In this document: positions 1-5,155 of the stretch, one piece after another
Layout of the letters: each line of letters starts with the position of its first letter
How positions within the stretch are numbered: position 1 is the first letter of the stretch
Assembly: GCA_036404255.1 (NCBI GenBank)
Contig: DASWOP010000159.1
Span: 1-7,063 of the forward strand
From: JARLFX01 sp036404255
GTDB taxonomy: Bacteria; Acidobacteriota; Terriglobia; Terriglobales; Acidobacteriaceae
DNA length: 7,063 bases
Direction of reading: 5' to 3'
Made by a program: the position numbers and the translations under genes
Notes under the pieces: model-generated
Database searches by the model: none
Seen by the model: only the letters and a program-made list of their open reading frames with translations
What the model was told of the DNA's origin: nothing

Positions 1-381
1 GCCGTCTTCCGCGAGTTGGAATGAGGTGACGTTGGTGGAGAATCCACTGACGAGTTTGAGATCCGTGCTGCGCAGGTTGGTGGATGCGAGTTGCAGGGCG
101 TAGATGAGGACGCCGGCACGGCGGGGTTCGATGCGGTTGCCAGCGAGGGCGGAGACTACGAGTGAGACGGCAACCTGGACGGCGTTGGCGTCTTCCAGCA
201 GGGGAAGCTCAAGCGCAATGGGCGCGAGGGTTGCTTCCGGCGGCGGCAGCGCAGGCTGGCTGGCGAGGCGCTGCTCGCGGGTGCGGCTGAGCGCGTGAAA
301 GTAGCAGAAGGGCTGGCCGCGCAGGGCAGCTGCTTCGCATTTGCATCCGTTGGTTTTGATGTGACGACATTCCTTGGCCAT
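1..381 (-). CDS. Partial small protein with N-terminal Cys/His cluster, function unknown (runs off window edge)
   Basis: The frame is open for 127 codons from an ATG at 379-381 to the window edge, so the C-terminus is missing. The N-terminus reads MAKECRHIKTNGCKCEAAAL and continues to a C-x2-H at residues 26-29. Together C5, H7, C13, C15, C26 and H29 could form a small metal site of the kind seen in zinc-ribbon proteins; this is inferred from residue spacing only. A Pro-rich linker (about 42-50) follows, then a predicted helical part with a RRAG-x-LIYALQLAS stretch near 90-105. The start is supported by a strong Shine-Dalgarno run (GGGAGGGGGG, 389-398) and by protein-like composition. I recall similar short proteins recurring in acidobacterial genomes without known function, but this is unchecked. 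A 69-bp hairpin lies just upstream, where its promoter or leader should be. Confidence 0.72.
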   Translation of the reverse strand, partial: MAKECRHIKTNGCKCEAAALRGQPFCYFHALSRTREQRLASQPALPPPEATLAPIALELPLLEDANAVQVAVSLVVSALAGNRIEPRRAGVLIYALQLASTNLRSTDLKLVSGFSTNVTSFQLAEDG

Positions 382-410
382 GTTGATACCCCCCTCCCAA
401 GGGGTAAAAC

Positions 411-479
411 GTAAATATCCTGTTTGCAAGTACTTAGCTTGGACGACCAAGGCTAAATATTTGTAAACAGGATATTTAC
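411..479. repeat. 69-bp near-perfect inverted repeat (cruciform or long hairpin)
   Basis: The left arm 411-442 and right arm 447-479 are inverted copies around the 4-base loop ACGA (443-446). The outer 15 bp (GTAAATATCCTGTTT, 411-425 and 465-479) match perfectly. The inner part differs by three transitions and one extra G at 451. Read as plus-strand RNA, two of the differences (426/464 and 430/460) are G-U wobbles and one (433/457) is C-A, so the fold is better kept on that strand. It sits 12 bases upstream of the ribosome site of the Cys/His protein gene. It could be an operator, a transcribed structure, or a small mobile or REP-like element. Confidence 0.85.
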
Positions 480-628
480 AGGTAAATATTTGAAATGATT
501 AGGGTTAGAGGGCAGAGCGAAAGGCCCTGTCTTGACTCCTGTTTTAATTGTAGCGACTTTGGAGGGTAAGTACGCCACGTTTCGGTGAGAAATTGGGACT
601 TTCTCCAGGTGAATGCCCTGCAACTGCG

Positions 629-694
629 GGGATAGCGTCTGGATGGGCTCTGGATGAGTCGTGGACAGGTCATGGATAAAGCGTGGATAGCTTA
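629..694. repeat. Six imperfect 11-bp units with TGGAT boxes in exact register
   Basis: Units begin at 629, 640, 651, 662, 673 and 684, each 11 bases after the last. They read GGGATAGCGTC, TGGATGGGCTC, TGGATGAGTCG, TGGACAGGTCA, TGGATAAAGCG and TGGATAGCTTA. Only the first five or six positions are well conserved. The spacing is close to one DNA turn and is not a multiple of three, which argues against a coding origin. With the two preceding bases some units resemble loose DnaA boxes (TGTGGATAA), for example CATGGATAA at 671-679, but none is a perfect match. Confidence 0.65.
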
Positions 695-768
695 TAGGTG
701 CCTGTGAGGAGCCAGGAGTGTTCGTGCGGCGGAAGCTTAGGCTCGGGTCGAGTTTTGGCGGCGGTGGA

Positions 769-1056
769 TCAACGCGAAATGTTGTACTTTCTGCGGAGTT
801 CGTCGAAGACTTCGCGGGCTGGGCGGGTATGACCTGCGGCGATGGCGGCTTCCGACTGGCGGATGGCTTCGTTGAGGTCGGCTTGCCGCGCGAGCGTCAT
901 GATCCGCTCGTGTTCTGCGGGATGCAGGAGAACGGCTGTAGGCTTGCCCTTCACCGTGAGGACGATCTGACGCCTGGTCTTGCGTAGCTGTCGCAGGGCT
1001 GCGGCAGGGTCTTTGCAGAAGTTTGTCAGCTCGAAATCGGGTGAGATTCTGGGCAC
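769..1056 (-). CDS. Phd/YefM-family type II antitoxin, apparently without its toxin
   Basis: This 95-residue protein fits the size and layout of Phd/YefM antitoxins. The N-terminal half (about 9-58) has the family pattern: a short helix with spaced leucines (DPAAALRQLRKTRR), the strand QIVLTVKGKPTAVLLHP, and the following helix that begins HERIM. In this family that half dimerises and binds operator DNA. The charged C-terminal helix (LNEAIRQSEAAIAAG onward, ending RRKYNISR) would be the toxin-binding tail. The start is GTG at 1054-1056, with GGAGG four bases upstream; no in-frame ATG fits better. Such antitoxins usually precede a ParE/RelE or Doc gene on the same strand, but below 769 there is only non-coding, repeat-bearing DNA. 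It may be a solitary antitoxin, the remnant of a lost pair, or a regulator. Family call is by eye, not by profile. Confidence 0.8.
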   Translation of the reverse strand: MPRISPDFELTNFCKDPAAALRQLRKTRRQIVLTVKGKPTAVLLHPAEHERIMTLARQADLNEAIRQSEAAIAAGHTRPAREVFDELRRKYNISR

Positions 1057-1080
1057 GGCTCCTCCGTGGGGAATGCTTCT

Positions 1081-1095
1081 CGTATCCGTTATACG
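1081..1095. promoter_or_regulatory. Possible operator palindrome upstream of the antitoxin gene
   Basis: CGTATCCGTTATACG is a 5-bp inverted repeat (CGTAT/ATACG) around five bases, 25 bases upstream of the antitoxin start. Phd/YefM proteins usually repress their own promoter through short palindromes, so the place fits. On the minus strand it contains TATAAC, a possible -10 element, but I see no clear -35. A repeat this short can occur by chance. Confidence 0.3.
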
Positions 1096-1310
1096 CAGAT
1101 GATTGCTGATATTGAGTGTGGATGTTTTCGTTTTGCGGTTGCGGAGTGCTGAAAAGGGAATTGCATTGGCGAAAGTGAAGGCGGCGTTGATCGCGAGTGG
1201 GAAGCTGCGGCGGGTGAAGTAGGGCGTGCCTCAGGGATGAAGCCGGGAGGCGAGGCCGGTAAGACAACGGCCTTCTTGGGGTGATGGTCGTGCAGCGATA
1301 AAAAACTACA

Positions 1311-1339
1311 GGGATCCTTCGCTAAACGCTCAGGATGAC
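1311..1339. repeat. Dispersed element copy 1 (GGGATCCTTCG...CAGGATGAC)
   Basis: It starts GGGATCCTTCGC and ends GCTCAGGATGAC. The ends form an imperfect inverted repeat (GGATCCT against AGGAT). Elements of this appearance are common between genes in acidobacteria and some other phyla, where they are often mistranslated as short proteins. The copies at 1438, 1632 and 1750 share the pattern. Confidence 0.6.
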
Positions 1340-1360
1340 GGTGGGTTGGGATTTTGGGGT

Positions 1361-1432
1361 GACGGGGAGATGGGCGGGAGCCGCGGGCGGTGGTGCGGCG
1401 GAAGCTCTTTGGCAGTATAGGTGATGCGGGGA
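1361..1432. repeat. 72-bp direct repeat, copy A
   Basis: Positions 1361-1432 match 1673-1744 with three transitions; 55 bp (1364-1418 and 1676-1730) are identical. Both copies are followed within a few bases by a GGATCCTTCG/GGATTCTTCG element (1438 and 1750), so the real repeated unit is a composite of about 105 bp. Confidence 0.85.
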
Positions 1433-1437
1433 CTCTC

Positions 1438-1471
1438 GGGATCCTTCGCGCAAAGGCGCGCTCAGGATGAC
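1438..1471. repeat. Dispersed element copy 2, with internal hairpin
   Basis: It has the same ends as the copy at 1311 (GGGATCCTTCG and GCTCAGGATGAC). The middle forms a perfect 5-bp stem: CGCGC at 1447-1451 and GCGCG at 1456-1460, with loop AAAG. The middle differs from copy 1 while the ends are kept, as expected for an element conserved mainly at its ends. Confidence 0.6.
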
Positions 1472-1631
1472 ACCTTGTAATTTTTGTGGCGAAGGGGAGC
1501 TGCCAAATGCAGGCGTCAGTATGCTTCGGCTGCGCTTTGCCACGTGCGTTGGTGCAACGGGAGTTTGCGAAAGTATGGGTGGCGCGGGCGGCTGTACATG
1601 CAGGTTCCTCCGCTACGCATCGCAAACTGCC

Positions 1632-1653
1632 GCGATGCTTCGGTCGGAATGAC
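1632..1653. repeat. Dispersed element copy 3 (degenerate, short)
   Basis: GCGATGCTTCGGTCGGAATGAC keeps the TTCGG core and the terminal GAATGAC but has lost the middle part. It lies about 20 bases upstream of the second copy of the 72-bp direct repeat. Confidence 0.45.
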
Positions 1654-1672
1654 GGCGGTGGAGAGTGGTGAT

Positions 1673-1744
1673 GATGGGGAGATGGGCGGGAGCCGCGGGC
1701 GGTGGTGCGGCGGAAGCTCTTTGGCAGTATGGGTGACGCGGGGA
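1673..1744. repeat. 72-bp direct repeat, copy B
   Basis: This is the second copy of the repeat at 1361-1432, shifted by 312 bases. The three differences are C/T at 1363/1675, A/G at 1419/1731 and T/C at 1424/1736. A weaker third relative may lie around 1570-1590 (AGTATGGGTGGCGCGGG), resembling the 3' part of the repeat. Confidence 0.85.
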
Positions 1745-1749
1745 GCGTC

Positions 1750-1777
1750 TGGATTCTTCGGCTTCGCTCAGAATGAC
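1750..1777. repeat. Dispersed element copy 4 (TGGATTCTTCGG...CAGAATGAC)
   Basis: It starts TGGATTCTTCGGC and ends CGCTCAGAATGAC, with an inverted repeat ATTCT/AGAAT near the ends. Relative to copies 1 and 2, the arm change ATCCT to ATTCT is matched by AGGAT to AGAAT on the other side. That is a compensatory change and suggests the pairing matters. It follows directly after the 72-bp direct repeat, as copy 2 does. Confidence 0.6.
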
Positions 1778-1920
1778 TCGATTGGAAGTGGAGGCGATGG
1801 GAAGATCGGCGGGAGCGTTCGCGCTTTGCGCGAATATCCCTCTCATCCTGTGATGAAGCTGCGTGATAAATGGGCACCCCAATTTATTACTGGATGGAAT
1901 CCATGGGACACCCGCTAAAG

Positions 1921-2388
1921 TCATGCTGAAAATGTAGCTAAATCACAAAACGAATAGTCAAGATTTCGTGCTCTAACATGAAGAGGTACGCGATATTTCT
2001 TTGCGATCGCAAGCTTAGCCCTCTGAATCTTCGTGTCAATCTTGGGGTATTGGGAACAGACAATCAATCCTGCTAGTTTAAATGTATTGTCTTTATCAAA
2101 GTAAGAATTTGGTATCCAAAAGGATAATGTGGCCATTATCTGTTCAACGGCATGGTCGACATCCGTGCCCTTCAATTCGACCAATACATCAACGCAATTT
2201 GGCTTCGATACGATCCAATCACAGCGTTTACCTTCTTTAACTAAGCAACCATCGATTCGGATTTTCAATATTTCTTCTTTTTGGGGGTTGAGAAAATTAG
2301 CAGATCGACCATTTTCACTAACGGTAACATTAGATGCTGTCGTCTTGGTTGTGCATGTCTGAGATTTAATGCCACTAGCTTTTGGCAA
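1921..2388 (-). CDS. Small PD-(D/E)xK-nuclease-like protein, partner of the upstream ATPase
   Basis: I do not recognise a named family. From a TTG start at 2388 the protein has 155 residues. The centre reads RIDGC (44-48), RCDWIV (55-60), then VLVELKG (68-74) and DVDHAVEQI (76-84). The order D57, E71-x-K73, then a helix with Q83 fits the PD-(D/E)xK nuclease core (Asp, Glu-x-Lys, trailing Gln); this is inferred from motif spacing. No signal peptide or membrane segment is seen. The start is uncertain. TTG 2388 overlaps the ATPase gene by 14 bases and has GGGGGT six bases before it. ATG 2430 (169 residues) and ATG 2457 (178 residues) have poorer ribosome sites and overlap by 56 and 83 bases. The overlap suggests translational coupling, so the two proteins probably act together. 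Base composition is AT-rich like the ATPase gene, which points to joint transfer. Confidence 0.68.
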   Translation of the reverse strand: MPKASGIKSQTCTTKTTASNVTVSENGRSANFLNPQKEEILKIRIDGCLVKEGKRCDWIVSKPNCVDVLVELKGTDVDHAVEQIMATLSFWIPNSYFDKDNTFKLAGLIVCSQYPKIDTKIQRAKLAIAKKYRVPLHVRARNLDYSFCDLATFSA

Positions 2389-3634
2389 ACTCGACCCCCA
2401 ATAGCTGAGAAAATTCGTTTGCGATTCCATTTGAGATCTGATCAAGGTAATCACCATTAATCAATCCATCAGGATCAATAATGTTGAGCAGCTTGCCATC
2501 GCAAATCGCAAACGCTCTAAGGTCTCCCTTAGGTATCCAGCTGTTGCGCCTAGTAATCTCGCCAACCCTAGCAGCTTTTGATCGAGAACTTCCTACTTGA
2601 CCAGCTTTCAAGAGATTATTGAACTTAGACAAGACATATGGACTGTGTGTAGTAATAACCATGCTGGCACTCTTCTTGTACAAATTAACTAATGTCGAGA
2701 GCAATTCTATAAGTTCGCTTTGAGCATCAGGAAAGAGATGTGCTTCTGGCTCTTCTACGTAAATTATTCTCTTGTACTCTTTTGCGAAGGTCAGAGGAAG
2801 GACTTGTAAGAGAGGGAAAATCTCTTGCTGGCCTGAAGATAACGTGCTAAGTGGAATCATTCGCCCGTCGGAAGTCTTCACGACTTCTCGATCTCTTTCT
2901 CTAAGGAGGTGTCCGCCGAGCATTCGACTTTTTGTTTTCGCTATAAGTGCTGCAATTTCCTTGTCCTGCGACGGGTGGAAATGCAAGAACCGAATCGCAC
3001 CGTAATAGATGTTTCCGAAATCTAGAGTCACTGGATCCAGTAGTGTACTTTTTTCAAACGCCGCAATCGCTTTACCAATACTCGTAAAAAAAGATCTGCC
3101 GGCTGGAATAAACAGTTGAGACGACACGAAGTCCGCTCCCAAGAGTCGACTAAGTTCTTCTCGTATGAACCGCCGTACCTGCCAATGTTCGCTTGAAATG
3201 TCGATGTTTTCATGTGCTTTGGCTTTGTCCGCCATTGCTTCTTTCATCCGCACCAAAGAGTTCTCATAGTGTGCGAGAAGTGATTTGCAAAGCGTAACGC
3301 GGACGGTTTTCCCTGGGCGTTTTTTAGAGAGGCTTCGTCGTATCTTGATTTCATGTTCCCCAAACGAAAACCGAATTTCGAATTGCTCTCCACCCCAAGT
3401 TTCGACGGGAAACCATCGCAAAAACTTATCGCAAATTACGTCAGCGTAGTCGCTGGCGCTTGCGAGTTCAGAAATAGATTGGACTTGTTCATTCAAGAGA
3501 CCACAACAGAAATGGCACAATTTGCATAACACGCTCTTGCCGCTAGCTTGCGGCCCTATGAGGAGCGTGATCGGAGCTATCGGTAATGTAGCTTCGGATA
3601 TACAGGAGAATCGTGAAACCGTAAGAGTTCGCAT
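2375..3634 (-). CDS. OLD/RecF/SMC-like AAA ATPase (AAA_15/AAA_21 type), candidate defence ATPase
   Basis: From the ATG at 3632-3634 the protein has 419 residues. Visible motifs in order are Walker A GPQASGKS (27-34), a conserved-looking IPAGRSFF (176-183), an ABC-like signature LSSGQQE (265-271), Walker B RIIYVEEPEAHLFP (289-302) with catalytic Glu, and the switch-His segment THSPYVLS (329-336). This is the complete ATP-site set of ABC-type ATPases related to RecF, OLD and SMC heads. The insert between Walker A and signature is too short for a long coiled-coil arm, and there is no C-terminal TOPRIM domain, unlike GajA or OLD. The start has AAAGGA just upstream; a TTG at 3649 would add five residues. 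The gene begins 25 bases after the ffh stop with no terminator between, so it is probably transcribed with ffh. AT-rich composition contrasts with ffh. Role as the sensor or motor of an ATPase-nuclease pair is inference. Confidence 0.85.
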   Translation of the reverse strand: MRTLTVSRFSCISEATLPIAPITLLIGPQASGKSVLCKLCHFCCGLLNEQVQSISELASASDYADVICDKFLRWFPVETWGGEQFEIRFSFGEHEIKIRRSLSKKRPGKTVRVTLCKSLLAHYENSLVRMKEAMADKAKAHENIDISSEHWQVRRFIREELSRLLGADFVSSQLFIPAGRSFFTSIGKAIAAFEKSTLLDPVTLDFGNIYYGAIRFLHFHPSQDKEIAALIAKTKSRMLGGHLLRERDREVVKTSDGRMIPLSTLSSGQQEIFPLLQVLPLTFAKEYKRIIYVEEPEAHLFPDAQSELIELLSTLVNLYKKSASMVITTHSPYVLSKFNNLLKAGQVGSSRSKAARVGEITRRNSWIPKGDLRAFAICDGKLLNIIDPDGLINGDYLDQISNGIANEFSQLLGVEFAKS

Positions 3635-3659
3635 AGGATCCTTTAACAAGGCCTTTATA

Positions 3660-5045
3660 TCATCTTCCGAACTTCTGTTTTCCGCCCATCTGGGACATTA
3701 GGCGTTGTTGCATCTTCATGCCGCCACCGCCGCCCATGGCTTTGAACATCTTTCTCATCTGGGCGTACTGACGCAGGAGGTTGTTGACGTCCTGCACGGT
3801 GGTGCCGCTTCCCTTTGCGATGCGCTTGCGCCTTGAGCCGGAGATGATCTCGTGGTTCTCGCGCTCTTTCTGCGTCATGGAGTTGATGATCGTCTCTACG
3901 CGGGTGAACTGGCCTTCGTCTACGTTGGCCGCTGCCGCCTGCATGCCGGCGAAGGGGCCGACGGAGGGGAGCATCTTGAGGATGGATTGCATGCTGCCCA
4001 TCTTTTTGATCTGGCGGAGCTGCTCGCGGAAGTCGTCGAGCGAGAAGCCGCCGCCGGTGAGGGCCTTCCTGGCGAAGTCGGCGGCTTTGCCCTTGTCGAG
4101 CTTCTCTTCGGCGCGCTCCAGCAAGGTGGCGATGTCGCCCATGCCGAGGATACGGCTGACGATGCGGTCGGGATGGAAGGGCTCGAAGGCGTCTGGCTTT
4201 TCGCCGTAGGCGATGAACTTGACGGGCTGGCCGGTGACGTGGCGGATGGAGAGGGCTGCGCCGCCGCGGGCGTCGCCATCCATCTTGGTGAGGATGATGC
4301 CGGTGAGGGAGAGGCGCTTATGGAAGTCTTCGGCGGAGCGGACGGCGTCCTGGCCGGTCATGGCGTCGGCGATAAAGAGGATCTCGCTGGGCGAGAGGAG
4401 GGATTTGAGCTTCGCCATCTCGTCCATGAGGTCGCTGTCAATGTGCAGGCGGCCGGCGGTATCGACGATGAGGATGTTGCAGCCTTTGTTGACGGCTTCG
4501 CGGCGGGCTTCTTTGGCCAGGCGGAGGACGAGATCGGAGTTGGCGGGCTCGCCTTTGAGGTCGCCCTCGTAGATGGGGGCCTGGATGGAGGCGGCGACGA
4601 CGCGGAGCTGTTCGCGGGCGGCGGGGCGGTAGACGTCGACCGAGACGAGCATGGGGCGGTGGCCGCCCTTTTTGAGCCACGCGGCCAGTTTGGCGGCGGT
4701 GGTGGTTTTGCCGGCGCCCTGGAGGCCGGCCATCAGAATGACGGTGGGCGGCTGGGAGGCGAATTTGAAACGCGCGGTGTCTTTGCCGAGGATGAGGATC
4801 AACTCATCGTTGACGATCTTGATGATCTGCTCGGTGGGAGAGAGCGCGGTGGCGACTTCGGCGCCGAGGGATTTGGCGCGGACGTGATCGATGAGTTGGG
4901 TGACGACTTCGAGATTGACGTCGGCTTCGAGGAGGGCGACGCGGATCTCGCGCAGCGCTTCGGCGATGTTTTCCTCGGTGATGGTGCCCTGGCCACGGAG
5001 GTTTTTGAAGGCGCGCTGGAGTTTATCGGAGAGGTTCTCAAACAT
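3660..5045 (-). CDS. ffh: Signal recognition particle protein Ffh (SRP54 GTPase)
   Basis: Ffh binds 4.5S RNA and signal sequences of nascent membrane and exported proteins, and delivers ribosomes to the receptor FtsY at the membrane. The 461 residues fit the family and all domains are present. The N domain (1 to about 88) begins MFENLSDKLQRAFKNLRGQG. The G domain has the P-loop GLQGAGKTT (107-115), DVYRPAAREQL (137-147), DTAGR (195-199), TKMDGD (253-258) and AYGEKPD (279-285). The Met-rich M domain (about 310-461) carries the RNA-binding stretch SRRKRIAKGSG (404-414) and the tail MGGGGGMKMQQRLMSQMGG. The ATG at 5043-5045 gives the standard N-terminus, although its ribosome site is weak. In many bacteria rpsP follows ffh; here the AT-rich ATPase gene follows instead. 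The gene is intact and GC-rich like rfbFG. Confidence 0.98.
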   Translation of the reverse strand: MFENLSDKLQRAFKNLRGQGTITEENIAEALREIRVALLEADVNLEVVTQLIDHVRAKSLGAEVATALSPTEQIIKIVNDELILILGKDTARFKFASQPPTVILMAGLQGAGKTTTAAKLAAWLKKGGHRPMLVSVDVYRPAAREQLRVVAASIQAPIYEGDLKGEPANSDLVLRLAKEARREAVNKGCNILIVDTAGRLHIDSDLMDEMAKLKSLLSPSEILFIADAMTGQDAVRSAEDFHKRLSLTGIILTKMDGDARGGAALSIRHVTGQPVKFIAYGEKPDAFEPFHPDRIVSRILGMGDIATLLERAEEKLDKGKAADFARKALTGGGFSLDDFREQLRQIKKMGSMQSILKMLPSVGPFAGMQAAAANVDEGQFTRVETIINSMTQKERENHEIISGSRRKRIAKGSGTTVQDVNNLLRQYAQMRKMFKAMGGGGGMKMQQRLMSQMGGKQKFGR

Positions 5046-5155
5046 GTTTCTATTTTACTTTGCTCGCACGAAATAGGCTCCCGTTGGTCGCAAAGACAAC
5101 GACAAAGGCGGTCGCGCATGGAGCGCGATGGCTTCTGCGATTCTGACGGTATGGG
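5046..5155. other. rfbG-ffh intergenic region with two small hairpins
   Basis: It contains a perfect 6-bp stem TCGCGC/GCGCGA at 5112-5128 (5-base loop) and a 7-bp stem with a one-base bulge at 5082-5101. Neither is followed by a U-run on the minus strand, so an intrinsic terminator for rfbG is not convincing. The ffh promoter should lie here if ffh has its own, but I see no clear -35/-10 pair. Confidence 0.4.

Larger units (their letters stand above)
382..768. other. Gene-free stretch between the antitoxin gene and the small Cys/His protein gene
   Basis: No frame on either strand looks protein-coding here: the short open frames lack ribosome sites and recognisable motifs. The stretch holds the 411-479 hairpin, an extra copy of the half-site GTAAATAT at 482-489, and the 11-bp spaced array at 629-694. 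The part 490-628 shows nothing I can name. No toxin-like frame was found downstream of the antitoxin gene in this interval. Confidence 0.6.
1057..1920. other. 864-base gene-free stretch filled with dispersed repeats
   Basis: Long open frames exist here on both strands, but their translations are Arg/Pro/Ser/His-rich, overlap one another and simply read through repeats, so I call none of them genes. The interval contains the 72-bp direct repeat, four short GGATCCTTCG...GGATGAC-type elements, and a perfect 7-bp hairpin with a TTT loop at 1818-1834 (TTCGCGCTTTGCGCGAA). The remaining unique parts (about 1100-1300 and 1475-1620) show no recognisable gene, tRNA or terminator. Confidence 0.65.

Noticed and set aside
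476..673. 65-codon open frame on the minus strand
   Set aside because: It has no ribosome site and crosses the 11-bp array. I considered it as a missing toxin, but it shows no ParE/RelE/Doc features.
629..694. Chromosomal or plasmid replication origin
   Set aside because: The DnaA-box resemblance is loose, no perfect box occurs, and no dnaA, dnaN, parA or rep gene is in the window.
737..1267. 176-codon open frame on the minus strand
   Set aside because: It is a shifted-frame shadow of the antitoxin gene, Arg/Ser/Pro-rich.
1311..1777. CRISPR array
   Set aside because: Repeats are few, unevenly spaced and differ in length; there are no regular spacers and no cas genes.
1089..1877. 262-codon open frame on the minus strand
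   Set aside because: It reads through the dispersed repeats; the repeated SFRRTTARGSRPSP segments are just the 72-bp direct repeat translated twice. No ribosome site or domain.
1484..1918. 144-codon open frame on the plus strand, and its minus-strand counterpart at 1613-1924
   Set aside because: Both cover the same repeats, overlap each other and have no conserved-looking protein features.
5112..5128. Intrinsic terminator after rfbG
   Set aside because: The stem is only 6 bp and no U-run follows on the minus strand.
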